Shown here: in pieces, positions 24,380-36,575 of the stretch
How the letters are laid out: each line of letters begins with the position of its first letter
Numbering within the stretch: position 1 is the stretch's first letter
Source of the DNA: Polytrichum commune
Lineage: Eukaryota > Streptophyta > Polytrichopsida > Polytrichales > Polytrichaceae
Assembly (NCBI GenBank): GCA_950295325.1
Contig: OX485805.1
Span: 7,004,501 to 7,068,500, forward strand
Direction of reading: 5' to 3'
Length of the DNA stretch: 64,000 nucleotides
Made by a program: the position numbers and the translations under genes
The notes under the pieces: model-generated
The model's database searches: none
What the model was told of the DNA's origin: nothing
The model's input: the letters and a program-made list of their open reading frames with translations, nothing else

Positions 24380-24771
24380 AAAGTTCCGGTATTTACGGCG
24401 GTATATGCGGTAGGTACAGCCTGTACTGTACCTGGGTGGTGTAGGGTTGGCGCACACGAAATGGCTTGAGCGCGTTCGGTGAGGTCTGTAGAGCGCACAC
24501 TTGCATGTGCCGCTGAAAAGAGCTTTGTTGTGGGGGGAAGAGCTTTAAGTACTTCACCCCGCTGGTTCAAAATCCCTTGGATGCTCTTTAAAAAGCAGAT
24601 TCCCGCCGCCTTCTTTGACCTAACAATCTCCCATTCCATCCATGCGGAATTATATAAATAGCATTGTCATGTATGGAACATGCCTTGCATGCACGCCAAC
24701 ATATTGAAAATATATAAATCGGTTGCACACCTTAGTTGTGACCAAGGTCTCATCGAAATATATGTATATAC

Positions 24772-24816
<45 letters not shown>

Positions 24817-24931
24817 ATGTCTAAATATGGAGATGGTTAACATTGAATATTTAATGATTTGCGACTAAGGTATGAAGTCCAAGTTAATTGACAATTGATG
24901 CCTAATAAAGTTATGAATGTCGAAGTCATAG

Positions 24932-24970
<39 letters not shown>

Positions 24971-25949
24971 CAATGAGGTCAGAGTGGCTAAGAAACATGT
25001 TGCGGACGCCCCTAAAATTATAGGTATCATATGTTTCACATCAAAAAATGACCGTAATATGGTCACCAAGTGCATGAATACAACTAAAAAATCGGGTTAA
25101 TCCATAATGGCTTGCACTAGGGTAGATTGAGGACACTATGAACTAATTATACCTAATAATATATGTAAGTTAGGTCTTCTTTCAAATGGTATCTAGGTGT
25201 GAAAATAAGGAATTAAAATGGCATGAGTAGGAAGGATTAATCAATTTGTAATGCTGCATAGTATGATAGCGTAATGATCATTGAGACTTGAAACCATACT
25301 AGCTACCGTAACGTTGAATCATAGTTACAATTATTATGTGTTTGACGTCCTATTGGAAATTGAATTTTCGTCCACTTGTTGTAAGGGTACGGATACACAT
25401 TGGTTAAATGTTTATTAGATCATTGGTGATATTTATAGTGGAATGCATTGTTCGATTGTTAGTTTAAGTTGACACATGATTAAATGAGTTGAGGTCCTAT
25501 TGGAAATAGACTTTTAGGGTTTGGGGAAATGCACTATTAATTTGGAATGGTGCATACAATAGTATGTACTTACAATTAATATATGTTTTGCATCCTATGA
25601 GAAGGATGTGCATCATCATAGCTTAAAGTGTTGATATAAATTGAAGTCTTAAGACATGCATGTTATTATAATAAGATCGTGGATTGTGTGATGAAATTTC
25701 ACTCAGAACTATTAAGGTGAAAGTGGGAATATTTGAAATTTCACTTATCACTTAAACCAAAGTTTTATCTCAAATCTATTAATTTGGAATGTGAAATTGA
25801 CAATTGCCATCATTATCAATTATTATAGTTGTTATGAACGGAATTAAGCATTCTCCATCCAACCAACATTGGTAGACCAATTTGACCTGCCCTCAGAAAA
25901 CAACATGGCCACATATAAGAAAGGTTGGTAAGATAAAAAGATGCAGGGA

Positions 25950-26025
25950 TGTAGGGTTTAGGGTTTGCGGTTAGGGTTTAGGGTAAGGGTTTGGGGGTAG
26001 GGTTTAGGGGTTTAGGGTTTGTGAA
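25950..26025 (+). repeat. Interstitial telomere-like repeat
   Basis: Several degenerate tandem copies of GGGTTTA (TTTAGGG-type, the usual plant telomere unit) are interrupted by variants such as GGGTTTGCGGTTA and GGGTAA. The tract is short and diverged. Confidence 0.8.
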
Positions 26026-26879
26026 AGTTGTGTATGTGGTATTTGGGTTTAGGTTTTAGATTGTTACTAGGATACATTACACACACAAACAATATTGACT
26101 CCTCAAAAACCCTTGTAATTGCATTAACTTCATTCATCGCAAGCTCGTAGTTGATGCTAGCAAAGTAGTTGACCACTCCAGAAATGCATTAGTTCAAGCT
26201 AACACCTAATATTAGAACTTGAATTGACATCCTATCGTATAGCAACTCTGTGCAATCTCATATTATTATGAATTCTTTTTTGCATGTAATATTTATTTGA
26301 GGAACCATCGAATTAATTGAAAGATATCTAGCTCTTACATAAACTATATTTTAAAACACCATATATATATCTTTGGGGGTGGATTCTACATTGACAACCT
26401 AGGGAGTGACATGCATTGTTTATTACGAATTAACTGAGCATATTTTCCTAAAATATGTTTACAAGGAATCCAAATGTAGAGGTACTAAGGAAATAAAACG
26501 AGTAAAATTCATGTATTTGAACTAAGCTTGTCAAGTTAATGCCTTAAACGCGTCCATTACATATAAATATGTCAAAGCATGAGAATAACATGAAGGGTTC
26601 CAATATACAACCATCTCCCATCTCCCATCGCATCCCATCCCATCCCATCCCTTCCCATCACCTCCCATACCATCCCATCCCATCTCTCTCCCAACCCTAG
26701 CCAGTGGAGTTGTGCCACGTGGCAGGTGCTGGGAAACCTTAGCGGCGCACCTACCTCCCCGCGCCCCTTCCTCTTCTCCTCATTTGTCATTTCGAGGAGA
26801 GGAGGAGCGGAGCGTTTAGAGAGCGAAGCTCTTGCTTTTTTTAGTCTTGAAGTTTTAAATTAGTTTTGTTGCAAGTTTT

Positions 26880-27195
26880 GAGAGATTTCAGATTGAGAGC
26901 TTGTGTGAAAGCTTTTGAGTTTGTGAAAGCTTTCATTGTGAAAGCTTGTGAGTTTGTGAAAGCTTTCAGTGTGAGAGTTTGTGAGTTTCAAAAGCTTGAG
27001 TGCTTGAGTAGGAAAGCTTCAGAGTTTCGGATTGAGAGCTTGAGGGTGATCTTTAGAAGCTTCAGAGTTTAAGGAAGCTTCAGAGTTGAAGCTTGAGAGT
27101 TTAAGGAAGCTTCAGAAGTGAAGCTTGAGAGTTTAGGGAAGCTTCAGAAGTGAAGCTTGAGAGTTTAGGGAAGCTTGAGAATTTAGGGTTTGCTT
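26880..27195 (+). repeat. GAAGCTTGAGAG tandem repeats
   Basis: Units of about 37-38 bases built on GAAGCTTGAGAGTTTA(G/A)GG and GAAGCTTCAGA recur at 27,060-27,190, preceded by related GAAAGCTT(T/G) units. Similar GAAGGCTTGAGG text appears directly right of the gypsy element (about 38,725), so the retrotransposon split this repeat-rich region. Confidence 0.7.
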
Positions 27196-27246
27196 AAGAG
27201 TTCAGAAGCTTGAGAGCTACAAGGTTGTGAGTTTTGTGTACATAGG

Positions 27247-29365
27247 TGTGAGGCCAAACCCCCCACCCTTAAGCGTCCGTAGTCCGAGTAGTGGGTTTGG
27301 GCTCACATTCCTCCGCGGTATTGGATTTGGACTTGGATGAGTCCATAGTGCAAGGTTCACCCTTCAAGTGGTCTTGGATTTAACTGGAATTTCACTTTTA
27401 ACAACTCAATGTACGATTTCAATACGTGTGTGGAGAATGCACAAGTTAACTATGTTATTTTAACCTCCTTATGCTCGGGTGCTATTTTGTCTTTGTTTGC
27501 TTCTAACGTCCATCCGGCTGCTTTAGCTACACAAGCCCTTAAGGATATCCCTCTCCTAAATGGAGTCCGTGCCGTTGACTCTATACTACCACTTGAACTA
27601 TCACTTGTGTATTCCGTATCGCTACTATAAGAGGTCTCACTTGGTGTCTCCATACCGTACATAAGCCTTTAAGTATTAAGAAATACTTATGTGACTTATG
27701 TCAATCTCTCCCTCGCACCTTTGGTCTTTGCTTCCTTTGTCTTGCCATCGCGAGAGTGCTCCACATTCTCCATTAAGTTGTGCACGTGGTTTATTTTTAA
27801 AGAGAGGATGCAAGTGAAAAAAAAAACACTATTCTCTATAGTCAATCTCAAATACATTTACTTGTGAAAGCCACACATAACACTAACTAGCATAATGTAA
27901 CTAACTACTTGTCTATGAGCTAATTAGGTAGGCTATCTACTAAGCTCCTTTATGAACCCATCTCTTTACTTTCTAATTACATAAACCTAGCTCCTTCATA
28001 AACCCAGCTCCTTCATAAACCCAGCTTCTTAGCTTCTAACTAAACAAACCCAGCTCCTTCATAAACCCAGCTCCTTCATGAACCCAGCTCCTTAGCTTCT
28101 AACTAAACAAACCCAGCTCCTTCATAAACCCAGCTCCTTCATGAACCCACAACTTTGTAGTTGTAATCCCCAACTACCTCACTAATTATTCAAGCCCTTA
28201 ACTAATCTTCCTACCTAATTTCCCTAATTCTACTAACAACCCCTTTCTAATCACACAATTCTTCTCTAATCCTAAAATCCTAAAATCCTAGAGAGGAGAG
28301 GGGGAGAGAGAATTTCCTAACTTCACTAAGACTAACTAATCCACACAAGTATATTTTTGCACTCATCACAACATCAAGTGCTCAACTCTTAAACATGGAA
28401 CTTGCAACCACGTGTATTCAAAACATGAACTTTAAGTACCACAAATTGGAATCATGAATTAACTTTAAAATCCTTCACGTCAACACTAATTCTACCAAGA
28501 GGTCAAGCCCTCTTCAAGGCTAACAAGCTTTGGCTCTCAAACTAAAAACTAAGCACACACATGTGCTCCAATATGGCTTCCCACACCCACACTTATAACT
28601 CGTGGGGTGCCTTGGAGCACAAAGGAAAGAGAGGATGAGTGAGGGAAGAATGAGGGATTATATAGTAAGCTTGAGGGGGTGAGCACCCTCAAGGCTCACG
28701 ATAAGCCCTTGAGATTTCCTCCTACTTAGTAGGCGCCAATCCTATCTTCTAAGCCTTCCTCCCTCAAATGATCAACAAGGATCCTAATTCGAACATTTAA
28801 CTAGCCTTGGCTTTCTACCTACCACACTTTACCAAACTTGGGATGCTTCAACCCAAACTTAGCCTCCTTCGCTTTCCGCCGCCATAACTTTCTCCCCTTA
28901 CTTTCCCAAATCGTCGCTCACCACTTAATTCAAACCACGATGCTTAACTCGTGATTTGATTGGTGCTTTGAGAATTTGCTTATCCTCCACCTTGCATTTT
29001 TCCTTGGGCCTTCCCCATTAAGTGGCCATGATGAGGTGGTCCACTTGTGCGCTCCATGTGATCCTCCATTCATCCCAATTCGAATGCACTTGCCTCTTGA
29101 GTCACTTTGGTTGTCTCCATCCATTTGTACTAGCCTACTCACTAACTACTCAATCCAAGTTCTCCTTACCTATCCTCATTCACTCAAATCCTTCCGAAGG
29201 TAAAAACACAATAACAACTCACATCCTAGCCTCTTACAACATGGTACTTCTAAGACTAACATTTCACTCTTTTTATATTTTTGTGAAGTAACATGCTACT
29301 TCAAAGTGCATCAACTAACGTTTCAAGGGTCTAAGACTAAATGTGGGCACCCTTTTGGGCTCACA
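27247..29365 (-). repeat. LTR (3' LTR in element orientation), 2,119 bp
   Basis: The sequence is the same as 36,576-38,694 as far as compared. On the minus strand it holds CTATATAAT followed by CCTCATTCTTCCCTCAC, a plausible TATA box and start region (about 28,655-28,665). An internal tandem repeat of CTCCTTCATAAACCCAG units occurs at about 27,990-28,150. Confidence 0.95.
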
Positions 29366-29426
29366 TAATTGGCGACCATCGGGGGATGAATCCAAACATC
29401 TCTTGCTCCAAGGGTAAATTGCCTAG

Positions 29427-32400
29427 TCAAGCTCGGTACTCCTTACATCTACTTCCCGATGTACGGGTAGAAAAGAGCTCACCATTCAACGTTTCCAATT
29501 GAATTGAATTATTAGGAAAGACCTCATAGACAAGGTAAGGTCCTAACCATACCGCATTGAATTTCGCCGGAAATTCAAGCTTTCGTGCGTCTTGAATCAT
29601 GACCATCATTCCCGGTGTTAGGGCCCTTCTCTTATGTCGTTTGTCGAAAGTAATCTTTCTCCTTCTTTGGATTGCCTCAATATGTTGAGCCGCCATTCTC
29701 CTCCCTTCGTCAAGTGCTTCCAAATCGGTTAGTCGATTTCGTAAGGATTGACTTTCGGTAAGTCTCGTACTCACGGCCACCCTAAGTGACTCGACTTCAT
29801 ATTCGATTGGTAGTGTCGCTTCAAGACCATAGACTAAGGAAAATGGTGTAGCACGCGTAGTTACCTTATAGGTTGTACGGTATGCCCAAAGTGCCGCCGT
29901 TAGTTTCGTATCCCAATCCCGCTTCGAGTCTATAACCGTCTTGCGTAGTATACTCACCAAAATTCCGTTAACCCTTTCCGTTTGTCCATTGGTTTGTGGG
30001 TGGTAGGGAGTAGTCTTCCGGTGATCAATTTTAAATTTCTCTGTCATCTCTCGAATCAAGTCATTCAAAAAGTGAGTACCCCTATCGCTTACTAGGATCT
30101 TCGGCACCCCGAACCGCGAAATTATGTTTTCGTACATAAATGTTGCCGCGTGTTCCGCCGTGTCGGTCTTCACCGCTTTGGCTTCCGCCCACTTGGTGAG
30201 GTACTCGGTTGCCACCACAATATATTTCATTCCTTTTGAAGATTGGGGATGGACCTCACCCACATAGTCGATGCCCCATTTTTCGAAAGGAATTAAGGGT
30301 AATGATACATGTAAAGGCATCTCCATTCTAAGGTCGTCTCGGGCATACCGTTGGCAAGCGTCGCATTTCCTTACATAGTCATGGGCGTCCTTAAATAGTG
30401 TAGGCCAAAAGTAGCCCGCTCTAAGTATTTTTTGCCCGGTGAGTTGACCCGAGAAGTGACCGCCGCAAGCGCTATCGTGGCAAGCGATTAAAATCGCTTC
30501 AACCTCCGTTTTTGACACGCATCGTCGTAAAATACCATCGGACCCCCTTCTAAACAACCTATGGCCCACTACAACAAATTGCCTACTATTTACCCTCACC
30601 TTCCTTCTCTCTTCTTTTGTCCACTCTTTGGGCAACTTGTGGGTTGTTAGAAATTCCACTATGCCCGCATACCACTCCGGTGTAGAAGTGACCACAAAGA
30701 GGCTATCATCTACTAACATATCATTTACCGGATTTTTTCCTATCTCCTCCGACAACCTAGACAAGTGGTCCGCTTGTAAATGCATACGACCCGGTTTATA
30801 TTCCACCGTGTAGTCGAATTCTTCTAATAACAAAACCCACCTAGCTAACCTACCACTTAACTCCGCCTTGTTAATTAGATACTTGATAGCCATGTGGTCA
30901 ACAAAAAATACAACCGGGTTGCACATGAGGTAATGCCTAAACTTTTTAACGGAAAACACCATGGCTAGGCACTCCCTCTCCGTTGTAGAGTAGTTTCTTT
31001 CGGCGGGGGTCAATTGCTTACTCGCATAAGCTATAGGTTGATCCTTCTCTTTTTCTCCCGTTGCTTGACAAAGCGCACTCCCTATTGCCACATTACTAGC
31101 ATCACAATAGACGTGAAAAGGTTTACCCCAATTGGGTGGTATCAACACCGGATAGGTGCTCAACCTATCCCGCAATTCCTCAAAGGCTTTTTGACAAGCA
31201 TCCGTCCACTCGAATTTGACATCCTTTTTGAGCAAATGGGTAATGGGCACCGCTATCTTTGAAAAATTAGGAATAAGTTCCCGGTACCATCCCACATGTC
31301 CTAACAACTTAGAGATCCCCTTGGAATTGGTTGGAGTTGCCAAGTCGCTTATGGCCGCAATCTTATCCGGATCGGGTTCTCTACCTTTCTCACTAACAAC
31401 ATAACCCAACAACACTCCCTTATTCACTCCCAAAAATGTCTTATCCGGGTTCAATGCTAACCTCATCTTCCTACACCTCACCAATGCCTCCCTAACACAA
31501 TGTAGGTGATCATCCACATTACTTTGTGTGCTAAAATCGTCCACAAAGACGGTCATGGATTTGAACAACAAGTCGGTGAAGATATACATTACTAATCGTT
31601 GGAAAGTAGCCGGGGCATTACATAACCCAAATGGCATCACTACCCACACAAAAGTACCCCAAGGTGTAGTAAAAGCCGTTTTATGGATATCTTGGAGGGC
31701 TATGGAAATTTGATTATAACCCGCATACCCATCCATAAAGGTATATCGCGAATGACCTCCAACCTCCTCAAGCAACAAGGTGATAAAAGGTAAGGGGAAG
31801 TGATCCTTTTATGTGCACGAATTCAATTTCCTATAGTCGACACAAACCCTTAATTTCCCATTTTTTTTCTTTACTAAGACTATAGGAGAAACCCAATCCG
31901 TGATTTCCACCGGCTTGATAAACCCGGCCTTCAATAACCTTTCCAATTCCGCTTTCACCAACAATTGCAATTGAGGATTCATCCTCCTCTCCTTTTGTCT
32001 AATTGGCCTCGCCCCCGGAATTAAAGGAATCCGGTGCTCTACCATTTCCCTAGGAATTCCCTTAAGCTCATCGTAGGACCATGCAAAAGTATCACTAAAC
32101 TCATCCACCAAATTGCTATACTCCCTAACCTCTTTCTCCCCCAATTTGGAGCCCATCTTCATTTGTCGGGTTTTTCCATTCTTTAATTTCACATCCACGT
32201 ACCGCCAATCCGCTTCCGACACATGTGCTTGTTCCTCTTTGTTCCGATACCAATCGGAAGGCACATTGGGGTAATCTTTCACATCTTGACCTACAACTAT
32301 CCCCGTAGACGTGGTCTTGAAATGTAAAGGCTCCTCCAATTTCGATGACTCAATAATCACATCCTCCTCTTGAGTCCCATCTACATGAATTAAACTAACC

Positions 32401-35400
32401 TCACCCTCTTCCACGTCATCTACCCAAGGTGTTAACCCACCGCTAACCCACTCTTCCTCGGTGAGCACCTCACATGGCTCCAACAATGAGCCCTCTCCTA
32501 AACTAACACTAGGAAATTCACTCCCTAAGCCTACTTGGTGAAATGTAACCATTACATCAACCTCGGACTCGGGGTACTCCCTTAGCCATTGGGCATAATC
32601 CCCATTATCCCCATAATTGTAAAAATTAGGACCTAGACTTCCCGAGCCCGAATCTATAACAACCCTTTGACCTTCGGGATGGACGACTCCCACCAATGCC
32701 TTGCCAATCTCATTCTCGTTTAAGTCATCAATTTCCTTCTCCAATGGCAAATACATCTCCTTCTTCATCCATCCTTCTAATGAACCAATGGACACTATGA
32801 CCCTATTACCCTCCGGACCATAAGTGATGGATGGTTTAGGTCCACCCCAATTGACCATAGCATTCGCCATCCGCAACCAAGGCCTACCTAGCAAAATGGG
32901 GAAGGTGTCCTTGTTGGAGTGCATTTTAATGACATGGAAGGTGACCAAGTACTCCTCACCTCCCGTAGTCATTCTACAATCCTTGATCATCCCCAAAGGC
33001 GTAGTCGAACTTTGATTTGCCATATTTATGACCAAAGGTGAAGGCCCCGTGAGTCCAAGTCCCAATTTTTTCATAGTATCCTCCGGTAGTATATTTAGAC
33101 TACTCCCTCCGTCGACTAGCACATTAGGAACCACCTTATCTACTATAACAACTTCTATTTCTATAGCTTTCACGTCTCTTCCACCTTGTGATTGGATCCT
33201 AGCGGCTATTTTAGCTTTCACCTTCCTCATCCTCTTGTGTACCGGCATTCCCTCCTTTAATGTTTTCCTTGCCGTGGGTGAAATTTCCAATAGTTGGCCG
33301 AAAGTAATATCCGCCTTGAGTGTACTAAGGTCCGCCCACAAGTCGTACCCGGTAGATCTTTCCACCTTAGAATTACCCACTACGTCGAATTCGTCTACGG
33401 GAACCCCCGGTCCTTCCCATTCACCCACATCGCTATTATCCAAGTCATGTACCGCATTAGTCCTCTCCCTATCTTGTGAAATTATATTTTCCCTCTCCAC
33501 ATCCTTAGTAGCTCTTCTAGCTACCCTATCCAACTCGGAGAGATTAATCTCTTCATCCGAAGAGTAATTTCCTTGCTCTCCTATTCCTACCTCCAACGGG
33601 GCATCCCCTCTCCTAGCCCTAGTAGTTACCGCTAGTGCAGGTGCTTCTTCAACCACACCCTTACCCTTCACTAACTCATATGTAATAGCATTGGTGTGAG
33701 GAGGCCATTGACTTTGCTCCTCTCCAATTCTCGTTGGGAGAGGAAGCATGTCATCACATGTGGCCTCCAACACTCCATCCATGAACCTAACATCTTGGGA
33801 GTTAGATGGTCCCGGATCCGTTGGAGGCGCTTGTCTCCCGTTACTACCATTAGGTGGAACTCCTTGTCTATTTTGTATTGGAATGTAACCGGTTGTAGTT
33901 TGCAAGCCCGCCGGTGGATGAAAAGTTTGCCTAGCATTACTATGGTCATAGTATAAGTTAGGTGGCCTAAGTTCATTGGCCGGTACTCCTTGTGGCCTAG
34001 CACCTCGCATATTATCCCTTGCTTGTTGTTGTGGATTAGCCACCGGGTAAGGGACATTAATTATTTTGTCCGGTTGGCGACACGTATCCGAGGGATGACT
34101 TCCTCCACAATTGCTACAATTAAACTCTTGACCTTCGGACCAACATTGTCCTTGAGCGTGCCACCTTCCACAAAAGGGATGAAATTCCTTCTTCTCTAGA
34201 TTTTGGCCACCTTGCCCTCTAGGTTGTGGTCCTCTATTGCTTCCATTTCCATAGTGAGGTGGTGCTTGACCTCGTTGATTTTGTTGAGGTGGGTTACCGT
34301 TTCCTCTTTGGTCACGGTTTTGTCCACTTCTACAAAATTGACGCGTGTGGCCCGGTTGGCCACATTGGACACACCATAATCCGGAAGAATGCCTACCCGA
34401 CTCAACCGGGGGTGGAGGCCCCGGTTGTTGACTCCGGATCATTAATGACATTTGATCCGTGAGGCTTTGCATTTGTTTTATCATAGCCTCTTGGAATCCT
34501 AGTTGGCTAGCACCTAGTCTTCTCTCAACCTCCTCCAAGTGTGGATCCGTTCTAGGGGCCGGTAGTGCCAAAAGAGGTGCCGGTTCCCTAACCGCTAAAG
34601 GTCGGGGACCGGTGTCCACAATGGCATATGGAATTTGGTTCTCATACTTAGCGGGTTCTACCGCTACCACCCTAGGGCGTATGGGGATGAATTGTGGGAT
34701 CAATTCATCCTCCCTTCTCCATAGCCTTTCGTGATCTTTATCCAAGTTTTCAATATCTCTAGCCGCACGCTTGGCATCCGCCAAGGTCAAGGGATTCCTT
34801 TCTAGAACACCCCTAATAGTTCCGGACTTAAAAAACCCTTGAATGAAAAATTGCTTTAGCGTGTCGTCGTTGAGCATGGTACCCACAAATCTAGTGCACA
34901 CTAAATCAAACCTCCTAATGTAAGCCGAAATTTCTTCCTCCCTTCCTTGCTTCAATGACGACAATGCCCTTAATGCGGTACTTTGACCCACTTCCGGCCT
35001 AAATTCGTTAAGAAACTCCCTTTGTAATTGTTCCCATCCCCTAAAATGTCCCTCGGCATGATCCCGATACCATTCATAGGCTTCCCCCTCTAGAGTGGTA
35101 GGAAACCACACTAACCAATAACCCGGGTCGGTTATGAGGAAGCTAGCCAACCGTTCGATATACCGTTCCATGTGCCGAGAGGGGTCCTCATCCTTGGTCC
35201 CATAAAATTTAGGGAGATGAGATGGCATATCCATCGCCGCTAAATTTTGTGGAACCACAATTGGTAGGCCTCTTGGCCTAACCAATGGGTCTATTGGAGG
35301 TATAGGAGGTATGGGCGGAATTGGGGGTATGGGTGGTGGATCCATCCCCCGTTCCTCGGCCATGGTGACCGGTGAACTATTCAACAATCCCCTATCAACT

Positions 35401-35666
35401 TCTACCGGGAATTCTTCTCTAAGTGTGTAATTTTCCGAAGAAGTTTCACCACTCAATTTGGAGGGAGTGATCTCCTCTTCAAGTTGAGCTCCAAGTTCTA
35501 AGGTGTCTAGAATTGACCTAGTCCTAGGTTCGACGTTCAAACAACTCTCTATTCTAACATTATCTTGTTCTAATCTATCACTGATTTTAGAGGACCGCCT
35601 CTTTCGAGTAGATTTCTCTAGTCCTACTATCAAACTTGGTTTTTGTGAGCGAGTCCTACCTTGCAT
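29427..35666 (-). pseudogene. Gypsy gag-pol, one frame with one in-frame TAA
   Basis: Translation starts at MQGRTRSQ (35,666). Capsid-type gag follows (FYGTKDEDPSRHMERYIERL region), then zinc knuckles CVQCGQPGHTRQFC (about 34,330-34,372) and CSNCGGSHPSDTC, then an aspartic protease VDGGSSLNIL (about 33,085-33,140). Reverse transcriptase begins near 32,000 with the LVKKKNGKLRVCVDYRKLN region. A TAA at 31,809-31,811 interrupts it just before KDHFPLPF, after which the same frame continues with the MPFGLCNAPATF and FVDDF motifs, RNase H, the integrase H2C2 finger and a D-D-E core (GIDYVG, VSDRGTHF, GQTERVNG), ending at TGA 29,427. Apart from the single stop it appears intact at about 2,080 codons, so it may be mobilised in trans or be a very recent casualty. 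Confidence 0.92.
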
Positions 35667-36575
35667 TCCATAAGAATCGATCGACCCTCACTTGACCACA
35701 CATAATCCTAGCAATTCCCCTCTTAATATTTTCACTTGTCTTGGTGTGGTTATAATTTTTTTAGGAGGTGAAGAAAAGAACCTGCAAGCCCACTTAGGTG
35801 AAAGAATCCCAATAGGGGATAGGCATGTTCATGTTAATTTTTTGGTTAAGTCGGAGCATCACCTCCGCACCTTCCCGCAAATTAACACTCACCACAATAC
35901 CGATTGTGAGGGGGTGACCTTCCGAGTAGATTATGTTAAAAGTCGAGGCTTCACCCTTCAACTTCTCACACCATCCACAATTTGGGAATTATCCTCTACA
36001 ACGGATAACAACAATCACGAGTACAAAAGGCATTCCTTAATTAGTTAATGAGTTCACTTTGAAGAAATAAACATACCTTGAGCAATCGCATCCCCCTGTG
36101 AGTTAGCACTCCCCTCAATCGTGACTCAATGTAACAACACCATAAACTTTGTGAAATATTAATTTAATCTAGAGCATGAAATGACAACTCCCAAAACTTT
36201 GAGACTCACCCCGAGGTGAGTGTCAAAGTTCAATGTCCTAAGGTGAATTTACCCTCTAATGTTTTAATGAGCTACTAGGTTATAGGTTCCTTTTAAGTTC
36301 TTAGCAAATCCCCAAAAAGGTTGAGGACGTACCTTCGCCGCGCTCCTTCCTCAAAAATGAATTTGCGTAATTGACAATGCAATTCATTCCAAGGAATAGT
36401 TGAAATACAATGAATTCAAATGTAACCCAAAGAGAGAATACTTACCGAGTTTCGGGTGCTCCTTCCCTTCTCTCAAGTTTGTGTCTCCAATTTTTCCTAG
36501 TTGCCTCCAAGTCTCCTAGTCGCCTCCAAGTCTTGTAACTACCTTCCGCTTCGCTCCCGGCGGACGCACCAATTA
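35667..36575 (-). other. Gypsy 5' leader with primer-site region
   Basis: This is the untranslated leader between the 5' LTR and gag. Reading inward from the LTR on the minus strand it begins TAATTGGTGCGTCCGCCGGG, the expected position of the primer binding site and typical of gypsy primer sites in starting TTGGTGC. I do not assign the tRNA. Short open frames here have no recognised similarity. Confidence 0.6.

Larger units (their letters stand above)
24400..27246. other. Non-coding stretch with simple repeats
   Basis: No gene is supported. It contains (TA)n at about 24,762-24,813 and 24,933-24,975, a degenerate telomere-like tract, a CCCAT run at about 26,612-26,685, and a GAAGCTT-rich tandem repeat just before the gypsy element. 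The 24,380-24,660 part is more GC-rich, with open frames on both strands, but shows no recognised domain. Confidence 0.5.

Noticed and set aside
23755-24380. CRISPR-like array of palindromic repeats and spacers
   Set aside because: The intervening sequences are themselves repeated with two alternating lengths, the repeats are perfect dyads with a variable centre, no cas-like gene is near, and the context is a plant nuclear genome.
24762-24975. Centromeric or origin-like AT tract
   Set aside because: It consists of short TA and CA microsatellites with no larger array structure.
26572-26790. A short Gly/Asp/Met-rich minus-strand frame
   Set aside because: It is the translation of a CCCAT simple repeat.
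28930-29203. Small open frames inside the gypsy LTRs, present twice
   Set aside because: They are duplicated only because the LTRs are identical, and have no domain.
32824-34734. Plus-strand open frames across the gypsy gag region
   Set aside because: They are antisense shadows of the minus-strand gag-pol coding sequence.
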